A stretch of DNA of 64,000 bases from JBBRBB01 sp038206235 (lineage in GTDB: Bacteria; Bacteroidota; Bacteroidia; Chitinophagales; Chitinophagaceae): assembly GCA_038206235.1 (NCBI GenBank), contig JBBRBB010000013.1, forward strand, positions 48,515 to 112,514, read 5' to 3'. Made by a program: the position numbers and the translations under genes. Each line of letters starts with the position of its first letter. Position 1 is the first letter of the stretch. The notes below the pieces were generated by a model. The model had not been told where the DNA came from, did not search any database, and saw only the letters and a program-made list of their open reading frames with translations. Positions 42,641-52,004 of the stretch are shown here, one piece after another.

Positions 42641-44233
42641 CTATCTTATCCAAACAACGGTTTGTTTTTCCATAATTTTCCCTTCTTTTAATAAAACAGC
42701 TATGTAAATTCCCGGCGGTTGTTGACTCATAGAAAATGGCACATGTATATTAAGTTGCAAAGATTTTTTATCTAAAGCAATTCCGGCGCTGTTATAAAGA
42801 ATCACTTCATATTTATTATTACTTACATCATTTTCTGTGATATATTGAACAACAATTTCTTTTGTTGAAATATTAGTATAAACTTTAAAGCTTGTGTTAG
42901 TTAACGCAGTGGAATGTTGAAAAGTTTTATCTAAAGTGTTTACACTGGAGCCACACCAATTCTCTTCAATGTTGTTTAAATTACGACTAATTAGAGTTAT
43001 GTTATTAGCTGTAAAAGTATCTGTTGTTATTTTAAATCTCGGTTCTGTTATATTGATAAACTCATAAGGTGTCTTGATAATAGACATCGTAGTTGGTGAA
43101 CAATTTCCTCCCACATTACCGGAAAAATCTGTTTTCAAAATGTAAACGTTATCAGGGTCGTTAAAAAGTCCAGGAGATGTAGTTCCTATAGCACAATAGC
43201 CTTCAGGAGTTAATGTTATATCATTCATTTGTGCATTAAAATAATATCTCTTTCCAAAAATCACATTTCCAGAAGAATTCAATTTAACTATAAAAGCGTT
43301 ATTTAAATCTGCTGTATCATGATAGGCACCTGTAAAAACAATATTGCCATTAGTTTCTGTTAATAATTTTTTAGGTCTTGATTCATTAGATAAATCAAAT
43401 TGATTAGCCCATAATGCATTGCCTGCCGTGTCAATTTTAAAAATTAAATTGTATCCAGAAAGAACATATCCATCATTAGCTTCAGCAATCGCAGAAATTC
43501 TTTCATATATGTCACTAAAAAAATCGTAACTTCTATTCCATACTAAAGAACCGCTCGGTCCAAATTTAGCTATGGATGAATTCCAGTTTTTTAATTCCTT
43601 TCTTTCACCCACAACAATACAACCACCATCATTTGTTGGCAATATATTACGAGCATAATAACCATAAGAGTCTGCTGGATTAGCTATTTGTTTCTGCCAA
43701 ATTATTTCGCCTTCCGCAGAAAGTTTTATTAAGGTGTGCCTATGAGCATATTGATCAGCCAACAAATAGAAACCGGCAAGATAATTTGTTATGGGGGAAT
43801 ATGTGGGTTGTATTTTTATTGGTACATCGGTTGTCGAAGATAATTTTTTTGACCATACAATTCTTGCATAGTTATTAAGCCTTACAACTATTATGTCGTA
43901 AGAGTAATTCATTACAACAATATAACCATTTGGTTTGCCTTTAGCTGTATGCACTGGAGCTATATTAACCGAATTACTGATAGTGCCCCCAAGAGACTCG
44001 ATTGTTGCCGCCTTATTAACAGTGCCATCAGCATTAAGTGACAATAGAAGAGGATAGTCTTTGCCAAACTTTGAAAGAGTACCAGCAAAGAGCATGTTCC
44101 CATCAACGCTTGCGGCAACACTTAAACCTTGTTCATCTTTTTCTTGTGTACCAATTATGTTTTGAAAAGTTTGTGCAGATAGATTTAAAATGCACAGCAT
44201 AATAAGTGCAAAACACAGCGTAATATTTCTCAT
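42641..44233 (-). CDS. Secreted repeat protein with type IX sorting domain
   Basis: 530 residues. Signal peptide at 1-20 (ITLCFALIMLCILNLSAQ). The body has delta-60-like or propeller-like repeats (GGCIVVGERKELKNWNSSIA, NGNIVFTGAYHDTADLNNAF). The last about 85 residues (EVILYNSAGIALDKKSLQLN, PPGIYIAVLLKEGK) are the type A C-terminal domain read by the type IX secretion system. It is probably exported to the cell surface. Function unknown. Confidence 0.75.
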   Translation of the reverse strand: MRNITLCFALIMLCILNLSAQTFQNIIGTQEKDEQGLSVAASVDGNMLFAGTLSKFGKDYPLLLSLNADGTVNKAATIESLGGTISNSVNIAPVHTAKGKPNGYIVVMNYSYDIIVVRLNNYARIVWSKKLSSTTDVPIKIQPTYSPITNYLAGFYLLADQYAHRHTLIKLSAEGEIIWQKQIANPADSYGYYARNILPTNDGGCIVVGERKELKNWNSSIAKFGPSGSLVWNRSYDFFSDIYERISAIAEANDGYVLSGYNLIFKIDTAGNALWANQFDLSNESRPKKLLTETNGNIVFTGAYHDTADLNNAFIVKLNSSGNVIFGKRYYFNAQMNDITLTPEGYCAIGTTSPGLFNDPDNVYILKTDFSGNVGGNCSPTTMSIIKTPYEFINITEPRFKITTDTFTANNITLISRNLNNIEENWCGSSVNTLDKTFQHSTALTNTSFKVYTNISTKEIVVQYITENDVSNNKYEVILYNSAGIALDKKSLQLNIHVPFSMSQQPPGIYIAVLLKEGKIMEKQTVVWIR

Positions 44234-44323
44234 GGTAAAAATTTTATTAGTGAAAAAGTAAGATTCGATTCACGTAAGTTAACCTTATAATTTCATACCA
44301 AGAGATTTTTTTGCAACCAACAC

Positions 44324-44353
44324 AAAAAAAGCCGCAGCATCCGCCCCGGCTTT
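44324..44353 (-). terminator. Terminator downstream of the ncRNA candidate and dxs
   Basis: The minus strand has AAGCCG..CGGCTT followed by TTTTTTTG. It could end the structured RNA at 44386-44549, dxs, or both. Confidence 0.6.
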
Positions 44354-44381
44354 CAATTATCAATTCTCAATCATCAATTAC
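44353..44381. repeat. ATTGANN heptamer array
   Basis: On the minus strand four heptamers (GTAATTG ATGATTG and on) lie between the structured RNA and the terminator. They relate to the GARTTNN family at 22289. Confidence 0.55.
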
Positions 44382-44385
44382 TTCT

Positions 44386-44549
44386 TTTCGTCCAGCAGGG
44401 GGTTCTCCTCCCAAGCCCTACGTGCAGAGGCAGGGAACCCGGCATATTTTATTGTTGTAATGAATAAAGATAACTAATTTAATCTGTTTCACGGGATTCC
44501 ACGCTCTACTACACAAAGCTCTGAGGTGAGACCCCCTGCGGGACGAAAA
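44386..44549 (-). ncRNA. Long-hairpin structured RNA candidate, 6S-like
   Basis: The ends pair over about 20 positions: TTTTCGTCC-GCAGGGGGTCTC on the 5' side with GAGAACCCCCTGC-TGGACGAAAA on the 3' side. Inside, CACCTC pairs with GAGGAG, and further in GGAA-CCCG with CGGGTTCC, around an AT-rich loop. Unpaired stretches lie between the stems. One long hairpin with a central bubble is the architecture of 6S RNA, which binds RNA polymerase. Length (about 160) also fits. No primary-sequence match to a named family could be tested. Confidence 0.5.
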
Positions 44550-44690
44550 CTCTTCTCTTTTTGCAGTAAATACAAATACAAAACTGCAAAGTGCGGAAAG
44601 AAAATATAGAGCAAAGTTTACAAAGAGCAAGATTTTTAAAATTTAAACTTCTGAGAGATTAAAGAGAAAAGCGGGAAAGGTTTTTTTTAT

Positions 44691-46613
44691 TTACTTTGCA
44701 ACCAATACTTGCACATTCATCATTTCTCTTACAGCATCAACAATGGCTTTTGCATCGCAGCCGCACTCGACGTGCAGTTCTTTGGGGCTCCCATGCTCAA
44801 TAATTTTATCAGGGATGCCTAAGATTTTTACTTCCGTTTTGTAATTATGCTGCGTCATAAATTCAAGTACAGCACTGCCAAAGCCACCAAGTATAGTTCC
44901 ATCTTCAACGGTAATTATCTTATCAAACTTTTTAAAAGCTTCATGCAATAATTTTTCGTCAAGGGGTTTTGCAAAACGCATATCATAATGTGCGGGATTA
45001 ATACCTTCTGTTCTCAGCTCACGAATGGCAGCAGTTGCGAAGTTACCCGGATGACCAAATGAAAGAATGGCAATTTCTTCGCCATCTTTTATTTTTCTTC
45101 CTTTGCCAATTTCAATTTCTTTAAAAGGAGTTCTCCATTCAGTCATCACACCCTCGCCTCTGGGGTAACGAATAACGAAAGGATTTTTTGTGCTCTCTAA
45201 TTGTGCAGTGTACATCAGGTTTCGCAATTCACTTTCATTCATGGGTGCACTTACAATCATGTTTGGTATGCAGCGCATATAAGCAATATCATAAGCGCCA
45301 TGATGTGTGGGTCCATCTTCGCCAACTAATCCTGCCCGGTCTAAACAAAATATAACGGGCAATTTTTGAATGGCTGTATCATGCACCACCTGGTCGTAAG
45401 CACGCTGCATGAAGGAAGAATAAATATTGCAAAATACTTTCATGCCCTGTGTTGCAAGCCCAGCGCTAAGTGTAACGGCGTGCTGCTCGCATATACCTAC
45501 ATCAAAAGCACGGTGAGGCATTTTGTCCATCATAAATTTTAGTGAGGAGCCGCTTGGCATTGCAGGAGTGATGCCCATTATTTTATCATTCATTTCAGCA
45601 AGCTCGATAATACTATGACCAAAGACATCCTGGTATTTCGGTGGCTGAGGAAGGTCGAATTTCTTTTTATAAATTTCACCCGTTACTTTATCAAACAATC
45701 CCGGCGCATGCCATTTGGTTTGATCTTTTTCTGCAAGATGATATCCTTTTCCTTTTACCGTTATGATGTGCAATAATTTGGGCCCGGGAATTTTTTTAAG
45801 GTCTTTCAAGGTATCAACAAGCTTGGTGATGTTATGCCCATCAATCGGTCCAAAATATCTAAACTTCAATGCTTCAAAAAGATTGCTGCTCTTACTTACC
45901 ATGCCTTTTATGCTTGCTTCCAGCTTACTCGCCATTTCAAGGCTGAACTTTTTTCCTACAGGCAATTTGCCAAGCAAATGCCAAACTTCATCTCGGAATT
46001 TATTGTAGGTGTGAGAGGTAGATATATCAGTAAGATATTCTTTCAATGCACCAACATTTGGGTCTATGCTCATGCAATTATCATTCAAAATAACGAGTAT
46101 ATCAGCATCAGAAACCCCTGCATGATTAAGCCCTTCAAAGGCTATACCTGCAGTCATAGCGCCATCACCAATAATAGCAACCGATTTTCTTTTTTCTTTT
46201 TTGTACTTCGCAGCTATTGCCATACCGAGTGCGGCAGAAACAGAGGTGGAAGAATGACCCACTCCAAAAGTATCGTATTCACTTTCGCTGCGTTTAGGAA
46301 AACCGCTAAGCCCTTTGTATTTTCTATTTGTATAAAAGTTATCTCTTCTGCCGGTAAGAATCTTATGACCGTAGGCCTGGTGACCAACATCCCATACCAA
46401 TTGGTCGAAAGGAGTATTATAAACATAGTGGAGCGCTATAGTTAACTCTACTACACCAAGACTGGCGCCGAAATGACCGCCATGTACGCTAACAATATCA
46501 ACAATGTATTGCCGCAGTTCATTACAAAGTTGATGAAGCTTATTCCTGGTTAGCTTCTTTAAATCGGCGGGTGAGTTAATGGTGCTGAGTAAAGCGCCGG
46601 GCTTTATTTCCAT
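44691..46613 (-). CDS. dxs: 1-deoxy-D-xylulose-5-phosphate synthase
   Basis: 640 residues. A thiamine-diphosphate enzyme joining pyruvate and glyceraldehyde-3-phosphate, first step of the MEP isoprenoid route. Visible signatures: VHGGHFGASLGVVELTIALH, DVGHQAYGHKILTGR, the ThDP motif GDGAMTAGIAFEGLNHAG...LNDN, FGPIDGHN, GICEQHAVTLSAG (catalytic Glu) and DRAGLVGEDGPTHHG. It stands alone, divergent from the sensor kinase. Confidence 0.96.
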   Translation of the reverse strand: MEIKPGALLSTINSPADLKKLTRNKLHQLCNELRQYIVDIVSVHGGHFGASLGVVELTIALHYVYNTPFDQLVWDVGHQAYGHKILTGRRDNFYTNRKYKGLSGFPKRSESEYDTFGVGHSSTSVSAALGMAIAAKYKKEKRKSVAIIGDGAMTAGIAFEGLNHAGVSDADILVILNDNCMSIDPNVGALKEYLTDISTSHTYNKFRDEVWHLLGKLPVGKKFSLEMASKLEASIKGMVSKSSNLFEALKFRYFGPIDGHNITKLVDTLKDLKKIPGPKLLHIITVKGKGYHLAEKDQTKWHAPGLFDKVTGEIYKKKFDLPQPPKYQDVFGHSIIELAEMNDKIMGITPAMPSGSSLKFMMDKMPHRAFDVGICEQHAVTLSAGLATQGMKVFCNIYSSFMQRAYDQVVHDTAIQKLPVIFCLDRAGLVGEDGPTHHGAYDIAYMRCIPNMIVSAPMNESELRNLMYTAQLESTKNPFVIRYPRGEGVMTEWRTPFKEIEIGKGRKIKDGEEIAILSFGHPGNFATAAIRELRTEGINPAHYDMRFAKPLDEKLLHEAFKKFDKIITVEDGTILGGFGSAVLEFMTQHNYKTEVKILGIPDKIIEHGSPKELHVECGCDAKAIVDAVREMMNVQVLVAK

Positions 46614-46758
46614 TGGTGCAATTTAATTGTAAAAATAATTTATTAAAGAATAATAAAGAGAAATAGTTTGCAAGTGCAAATTCAATATTGCCATTCTGCC
46701 ACATAGCTCTAATATTTGCCTTTAATCAATATATAAATAATAAAAAGCTCTATTGTTT

Positions 46759-46766
46759 TAATTTTG
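46759..46766 (+). promoter_or_regulatory. -7 box abutting the sensor kinase start codon
   Basis: TAATTTTG (exact TAnnTTTG) ends seven bases before the ATG at 46774, so transcription would start at about the ATG itself, predicting a leaderless mRNA. Confidence 0.5.
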
Positions 46767-46773
46767 CCCTGTG

Positions 46774-47832
46774 ATGAAAAGAAAATTACCTGCGTACTGG
46801 TGGTGTCAATTAGGGGGCTGGACTTTTTATACACTTGCTTACCTGTTTCTCGCTTTTGTGTTTGACCAGCCAATTTTATGGTTATTTGTGCAGCGCTTAA
46901 TATTATCTGTTGTACTTGGCTTTTTAGTTACGGATCTTTTTAGAATAATTATTCATCGTTTCAAATTATTTGCACCGCTCACAGCCGCACAATGGCTGAA
47001 GCTTTTTTTTATTGTGTCTTTAATATGTATCTCTTATAGTTTGGTTTACAGCACACTGGTTGAATGGTTTCAAATCTACGACCCCAAAATGAAAACAACT
47101 GTTCAAAAGAGATTTATTTTTGATTTGTTTTACGATGCGCCTATCATACTGATATGGGTTTCTATTTATTATGTATGGCATTACATAGAGGCAGACAGAA
47201 AAGGCAATTTAGATAAGATAAGGCTTGAAGCAACGGTGAAAGAGCTTGAACTGAAAACGATAAAATCGCATATAAATCCGCATTTTATTTTTAATTCATT
47301 AAATAGCATACGGGCATTGGTTGATGAAAATCCTGAAAGAGCAAGAACCGCCATTACCGAGCTCAGCAACATTTTACGAAGCAGCATGCAGGCAGAAAAA
47401 ATAGAAACATCATCGCTTGAAAAAGAATTAAGCATTGTAAAAGATTATCTTGAGCTGGAACATATAAGATTTGAAGACAGGCTACAGGTTGAATATGATA
47501 TTGACGAAGAAACACTCGACCAGCAGGTGCCTCCTATGATGTTGCAAACGCTTGCGGAAAATGCAATTAAGCATGGAATAAGCAAACAAATAAACGGAGG
47601 AAAAATTAAGATAATTTCACATTTTAAAGATGACCACCACGAGCTCATTGTACAAAATACCGGCGTGCTGCAACAAGCAGAAAACCCTGAAGGTTTTGGA
47701 ATTCCCAGCACACAAAACAGGTTGCAATTATTGTATGGCAACAATGCAGATTTTAATATAAAAAGCTGTAATAACAATATAGTAGAAGCGAAAGTTTTAT
47801 TGCCTTTAAATAAAGCATATTTATCTGTATAA
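46774..47832 (+). CDS. LytS-family sensor histidine kinase
   Basis: 352 residues from ATG 46774 (a GTG lies just before it). Four membrane helices (about 10-145) and a short coiled coil lead to a His_kinase domain: phospho-acceptor H in KSHINPHFIFNSLNSIRALV and an N box VPPMMLQTLAENAIKHGISK. The ATPase end has FGIPSTQNRLQLLYG. It works with the LytTR regulator 13 bases downstream. The signal is unknown. Confidence 0.92.
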   Translation: MKRKLPAYWWCQLGGWTFYTLAYLFLAFVFDQPILWLFVQRLILSVVLGFLVTDLFRIIIHRFKLFAPLTAAQWLKLFFIVSLICISYSLVYSTLVEWFQIYDPKMKTTVQKRFIFDLFYDAPIILIWVSIYYVWHYIEADRKGNLDKIRLEATVKELELKTIKSHINPHFIFNSLNSIRALVDENPERARTAITELSNILRSSMQAEKIETSSLEKELSIVKDYLELEHIRFEDRLQVEYDIDEETLDQQVPPMMLQTLAENAIKHGISKQINGGKIKIISHFKDDHHELIVQNTGVLQQAENPEGFGIPSTQNRLQLLYGNNADFNIKSCNNNIVEAKVLLPLNKAYLSV

Positions 47833-47845
47833 ACAATCTATTTAT

Positions 47846-48580
47846 ATGAATGTAAAAGCAATTATTATAGATGATGAACGCCTTGCAAGAACTGAATTAA
47901 AAAAGTTGCTTCAAAGCACTCCTGAAATTGAGGTGATTGATGAAGCAGCTAATGCCAACGAAGGCATACAAAAAATTGAGCTGCATAATCCCGAACTGAT
48001 TTTTCTTGATATACAGATGCCTGGTAAAACAGGATTTGATTTATTAGCCGAGCTTGAAAAAGTGCCTCATGTAATTTTTACAACGGCTTATGATGAATAT
48101 GCGTTGAAAGCTTTTGAAGTAAATGCACTTGATTACCTGCTGAAGCCCATCGAACCCAAACGTCTGGCAGATGCAATACATAAGCTTCAATATGAAATAA
48201 GCAAAGAGAACAGCGGCATCGGCGGAATTATAAATCGCGGCCCGCTAACAGAAGCAGACCAGGTTTTTGTAAAAGACGGTGAACGATGCTGGTTTGTAAA
48301 GCTGGGAGAAATACGTTTATTTGAAAGTGTGGGCAACTATGCAAAAGTTTTCTTTGGAAATAACAAGCCGCTTATTCTTAAATCGTTGAATGCACTTGAA
48401 GAAAGATTAGATGAAAGAGTTTTCTTTCGTGCAAACCGGAAGCACATTGTAAACCTTCACTGGATAGAAAAGATAGAGCCTTATTTTAATGGCGGTTTAT
48501 TAGTAGAATTAAAAGGCGGTGAAAAGATTGAAGTAAGCCGCAGGCAAACCGTGAAATTTAAAGAGATGATGAGCTTTTAG
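47846..48580 (+). CDS. LytTR-family response regulator
   Basis: 244 residues. Receiver domain (1-120): IIIDDERLAR acidic pocket, phosphorylated D in LIFLDIQMPGKTGFD, T in VIFTTAYDEYA and K in YLLKPIEP. The LytTR DNA-binding domain (about 140-244) includes IRLFESVGNYAKVFF and FFRANRKHIVNLHWIEKIEP, ending VSRRQTVKFKEMMSF. Forms a two-component system with the kinase just upstream. Confidence 0.95.
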   Translation: MNVKAIIIDDERLARTELKKLLQSTPEIEVIDEAANANEGIQKIELHNPELIFLDIQMPGKTGFDLLAELEKVPHVIFTTAYDEYALKAFEVNALDYLLKPIEPKRLADAIHKLQYEISKENSGIGGIINRGPLTEADQVFVKDGERCWFVKLGEIRLFESVGNYAKVFFGNNKPLILKSLNALEERLDERVFFRANRKHIVNLHWIEKIEPYFNGGLLVELKGGEKIEVSRRQTVKFKEMMSF

Positions 48581-48643
48581 TTCTCTATAAATTTCTTCGC
48601 AAAATATAAAACCAGCTTCAGTTTTTTCTTATTCCCCTTTAGG

Positions 48644-48706
48644 AGTCAGAAGTTTAAAGTACGCCGCAGGCAAACCGTAAAGTTTAAAGATATTTTGATC
48701 TCTTAA
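48644..48706 (+). pseudogene. Fragment of a second LytTR gene, 3' end only
   Basis: The frame reads QKFKVRRRQTVKFKDILIS and a stop, closely matching the last residues of the regulator that ends 64 bases upstream (VSRRQTVKFKEMMSF). The rest of the 48581-49057 gap holds a GGGCTTGgCGAA/TTTCGTCAAGCCC inverted repeat at about 48776-48823 and no gene that I can support. Confidence 0.65.
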
Positions 48707-49057
48707 AAGCAGTTCTTGAGTTCAACAGGAGTATATGATATTCTCAAATAAATTCAGGAATATACGCCTTTCGGTCAGGGCTTGGCGAAGTACGGGTATT
48801 CTGTGTTTCGTCAAGCCCGACTAACTGATGTTGAGTAAAGATAAAAAGTTGATGATATTTTCTACAGCTAAATTTTTAATGTCAAGCTTGAATATGCAGA
48901 TGCGCAATGAACCAAAGTTGAAACACGGCTTACGTCACCCCGTATTTGCCAAACCCCTTGTTGTGCGTTCGTTCTTCTTCGTCCGTGTCAAGTTGATGTG
49001 TCACTATTGAAAAAAGTAGCCTGATGTCAAACCTATGTGTGTGCTTTTGTGTGTCGG

Positions 49058-50359
49058 CTATAGCGCTTCCCCTCTCGCTACTTTCAAAGCAAACTGTGCT
49101 TTGTTGTATTCGCTGACTGCTTTTAAATAATCGGTTTGTGCTTGCAGAAAAAATTGTTGTGCCTGAAAAACTTCAAAGGGTTTTGCTGTTCCGATTTTTT
49201 GGCGTTCAATACTTTGGTTCAGTGCTTCGGTGGATGATTGCAATGCAAGTTTTCCGATGCTCATTTGTTCTTCGGCAATTTGCAGTTGTGATGTTGCAAC
49301 AGAAATTTCCTGCTGATATTGATTTTTGAATTGCTCTATTTCGTTTTGCTGAATGAGAATTTGTGTATCGTATTTTTTCAAATCGCCTTTGTATGTTAAT
49401 CTTCCTAAAGGCAAATTCCAAAGTATTGATGCGTTAAACTGGTATGTATTGTAAAGCGGTGTTGTGTATGCTCCAAATGCTCCATTGTCAAAACCTACTC
49501 TTAGTTTCGGCATTAGCAAACCCTGGTTTGCTGTTTTGCGAAGTGACTGAAAAGATTGTAGTTCTAAATTCAGTCCTAAATATTCTGGACGCTTTTCAAA
49601 ACCTGTTGTGTCGGTTGGTAGAATTGTAAATGACAAAGGAATTAAAGTTGTATCGGCACTTATTAAACTGATATTGCTTTCTAAGTTCAACAGATTTGCA
49701 AGTGAAGCAGATTTTTTTTGCCACTCAACTTTTGATTGCAACATGGATATTTTTAAGTGATTGAAATTGCTTTGTGAAAGCAAGTAATCGGATTGGTAAA
49801 GCAAACCTGCATCTACTTTAATTTTGATTTGCTGTGAAAGTGTGTCTGCCTGATTGACTAAACTTTGCAGAAAAAAATAGTTCAACTGTTCCCCCTGTAA
49901 ATCAAAATAGGTTTGAACTGCATTTAGTATTGCCTGATTTTTTTCGGCACTGCTGAAATAATTTGCTGCCTGTGATTTTTGTTTTGCGGCAAGCAAAGAA
50001 TAAATTCCTTTGCTGAAATCAAACTCTGCTGCTATTCCCAAACCTGCCCAAAGATTGTTTCGGTTCACATCAGTAAATATTTTTCCGTCTGTGTTCATTG
50101 CTGCACCATTCAGATAATGGGTTGTTGCACCTGCATAAATGTTGGGCAACCACCATTCTTTTGCTTTGCTCTGTTCTGCTAATGCCTGTTGATATTTCAA
50201 CTGGTATTCCTGAACGGTTAAGTTGTTTGCACCAGCCAACTTTAAAACCGTTTCAAGATTTACTGCATAAGCATTTGTTTGACAAAAAGTTTTTTGCGTT
50301 GAAAAAAGTAGTGCAACTATTGCAACTAATTTAATGCTGTATGATTTTATTTTTTTCAT
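49058..50359 (-). CDS. TolC-family outer membrane efflux protein
   Basis: 433 residues with a signal peptide (SIKLVAIVALLFSTQKTFCQ). Two similar helical halves are visible (LKLAGANNLTVQEYQLKYQQ early, STEALNQSIERQKIGTAKPF late). It forms the outer-membrane duct of the tripartite pump. Last gene of the efflux operon, seven bases after the adaptor. Confidence 0.9.
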   Translation of the reverse strand: MKKIKSYSIKLVAIVALLFSTQKTFCQTNAYAVNLETVLKLAGANNLTVQEYQLKYQQALAEQSKAKEWWLPNIYAGATTHYLNGAAMNTDGKIFTDVNRNNLWAGLGIAAEFDFSKGIYSLLAAKQKSQAANYFSSAEKNQAILNAVQTYFDLQGEQLNYFFLQSLVNQADTLSQQIKIKVDAGLLYQSDYLLSQSNFNHLKISMLQSKVEWQKKSASLANLLNLESNISLISADTTLIPLSFTILPTDTTGFEKRPEYLGLNLELQSFQSLRKTANQGLLMPKLRVGFDNGAFGAYTTPLYNTYQFNASILWNLPLGRLTYKGDLKKYDTQILIQQNEIEQFKNQYQQEISVATSQLQIAEEQMSIGKLALQSSTEALNQSIERQKIGTAKPFEVFQAQQFFLQAQTDYLKAVSEYNKAQFALKVARGEAL

Positions 50360-50365
50360 GGCTGC

Positions 50366-51484
50366 TTAGTTTTTAGTTGATTGTTCTGTTGCCTTCACTA
50401 CTGCACCATTGCTGCAAAATTCTTTTCCCTGCACTACTATTTTATCTGTGGGTTTTATTTCAGCATTCAATAACTCGGTAAATTTTTCATCACGCAATCC
50501 TGTTTTCACTTCAATCTTTTTGCAAACATTATTTTCTATCGCATACACATAAGATTGTCCTTTCACATTTCCGATTGCCTCATTGGGAACTGACAAAACA
50601 TTTTTGTGTCCGCTTCTTTGTATCTCCACTTTCGCATACATGCCTGTGCGAATTTTCAAATCGGTGTTGGGCAAATCAATTTCCACTTTCATTGTTTTAG
50701 TTGTTTCATCCAAACCGTAAGCAATCCGTGAAACGGTTGCGGAAAATTTTGCGTTGGGTAATTCGGGAAAAGTGATTTCCGCTTTTGTGTATTTGTCAAT
50801 CAGCACTGCATCGGTTTCGGGAACATCAATTGTTAAACGAATTGGCTGTAAGTCCTGCAATTCAAACAGAGGCATCGCACTGGAATTATTTAATCCGCTT
50901 TGAATGATTGAACCCTTGTCTGCAAAACGATTTACGATTACTCCTGCAAACGGGGCTTGCACTTGCAAAAAATTTATTTGCGATTGCAAACCGTTAAACT
51001 GTGCTTTCGCACTTTCGTAATCGGCTTCCGATTTTTCTACTTCTGCAATGGTTGTGAGTTGCGGTGTTTTGTCATACACACTTTTCAAGCGGTCATAAAT
51101 GGATTTCTTGCCTTTCAACTCAGCTTCAATTTTTTCTTTTTGCTGAATGAGGTCGGGATTTTCCAACACTGCAAGCGTTTGTCCCTGCTTCACAAAATCA
51201 CCAATGTCAACTTTCACATCATGCAACATTCCGTTTGTCATGGCAAAAATTTTCACCTGCTGATTTGGTTTTGCAGTTCCTGAAATTTGCAATGAAGCAT
51301 TGAACTGATGTTGTGTTGCGTTAGCAACTAAAACTGTGGGAGTATTTCTCGTTTCAGTTTTTGTTTGCTGCTTTTCGTTTTTATTTCCGCAAGAAGAAAG
51401 AAGAAGCAGGAAGATGGAAGATGGAAGTAGGAAGAAAAGTGTTGGAAGATGGAAGTGGGAAGATTGAAGTTGGAAGAACTTCAT
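50366..51484 (-). CDS. RND periplasmic adaptor lipoprotein
   Basis: 372 residues from the ATG at 51484 (MKFFQLQSSHFHLPTLFFLL); the frame extends to 51520. The lipoprotein signal ends LLLLSSCG. Its unusual Ser/His/Leu composition comes from a GGAAGNT heptamer array. The body has the biotinyl-lipoyl half-motifs (VKIFAMTNGMLHDVKVDIGD, ADKGSIIQSG), a coiled coil between them and a membrane-proximal domain. It joins pump and duct; substrate probably metal or drug. Confidence 0.9.
   Translation of the reverse strand: MKFFQLQSSHFHLPTLFFLLPSSIFLLLLSSCGNKNEKQQTKTETRNTPTVLVANATQHQFNASLQISGTAKPNQQVKIFAMTNGMLHDVKVDIGDFVKQGQTLAVLENPDLIQQKEKIEAELKGKKSIYDRLKSVYDKTPQLTTIAEVEKSEADYESAKAQFNGLQSQINFLQVQAPFAGVIVNRFADKGSIIQSGLNNSSAMPLFELQDLQPIRLTIDVPETDAVLIDKYTKAEITFPELPNAKFSATVSRIAYGLDETTKTMKVEIDLPNTDLKIRTGMYAKVEIQRSGHKNVLSVPNEAIGNVKGQSYVYAIENNVCKKIEVKTGLRDEKFTELLNAEIKPTDKIVVQGKEFCSNGAVVKATEQSTKN
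51408..51480. repeat. GGAAGNT heptamer array inside the adaptor signal peptide
   Basis: Units such as GGAAGAT, GGAAGTA and GGAAGTG repeat with a period of seven on the plus strand. They encode most of the lipoprotein signal sequence on the minus strand and stay in frame. Confidence 0.75.
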
Positions 51485-51548
51485 AATTTTTATTTGTTGA
51501 TTTATTTTTTGCTTTTTCATTTTATTTATTTTTAATTGTTTGAATAAT

Positions 51549-51620
51549 TATGAGAGATAGAAGTTGAAAGTCGGAAGCTAAAAATTCTCCCTGCTTCCAC
51601 CTTCCACCTTCAAACTCCCT
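51549..51620. repeat. GGAAGNT-family inverted-arm element after the four-helix-bundle gene
   Basis: The left arm (about 51556-51579, AGTTGAA AGTCGGA) faces the right arm (51587-51620, CTGCTTC CACCTTC), period seven, with a short centre. It lies between the four-helix-bundle gene and the adaptor. Confidence 0.7.
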
Positions 51621-51975
51621 ACTCCTTTACTTTCTTTTGAAATGCGATTATCATGTTCATCAGATTAAATGCCTCTGTATAATTCTTTTGAAACTCATCT
51701 TGAGAAATATATTTCCTCCTGATTGCCTTGTGCAAACAAGTAACTACTTCAGCAAGTGAACGAATTGAATAACCAAGAAACTTACTGAATTCAGGATTTG
51801 ATTGAAGTATTGAACCTTCGGAAATGTTCAATGCAACACTGTCAACTGCTCTCCTAATTTGTGATGAGAGATTATATTGTTCGGACTTTGGAAATTTATC
51901 TGACAGGGAAAATATTTCTTCTCCAAAGTCCATTGCCTTTTGCCAGATGATTAGCTTTTCAAATTTGAAACTCAT
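51619..51975 (-). CDS. Four-helix-bundle protein, S23/Avd-like
   Basis: 118 residues: KFEKLIIWQKAMDFGEEIFS, then YNLSSQIRRAVDSVALNISE and EVVTCLHKAIRRKYISQDEF. This is the S23 family, first seen as inserts in 23S rRNA genes, and related to the Avd accessory protein of diversity-generating retroelements. No reverse transcriptase is present here. It interrupts the efflux operon between adaptor and pump, and GGAAGNT elements flank it on both sides. Confidence 0.85.
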   Translation of the reverse strand: MSFKFEKLIIWQKAMDFGEEIFSLSDKFPKSEQYNLSSQIRRAVDSVALNISEGSILQSNPEFSKFLGYSIRSLAEVVTCLHKAIRRKYISQDEFQKNYTEAFNLMNMIIAFQKKVKE

Positions 51976-52004
51976 GTTGATTTATTTAGATGGTTAATAT
52001 TTTT

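Noticed and set aside
44418..44630. 70-residue open frame on the minus strand downstream of dxs
   Set aside because: It lies across the structured RNA candidate, has odd composition and matches nothing; the pairing explains the sequence better.
48828..49010. 60-residue open frame and a possible integron attC-like stretch (about 48920-48985)
   Set aside because: The frame lacks protein features. The GCCAAAC..GTTGTGC segment does not meet the GTTRRRY/RYYYAAC core rules, and there is no integrase or cassette array.
51619..51975. Diversity-generating retroelement around the Avd-like protein
   Set aside because: No reverse transcriptase and no template/variable repeat pair with adenine-specific changes nearby.
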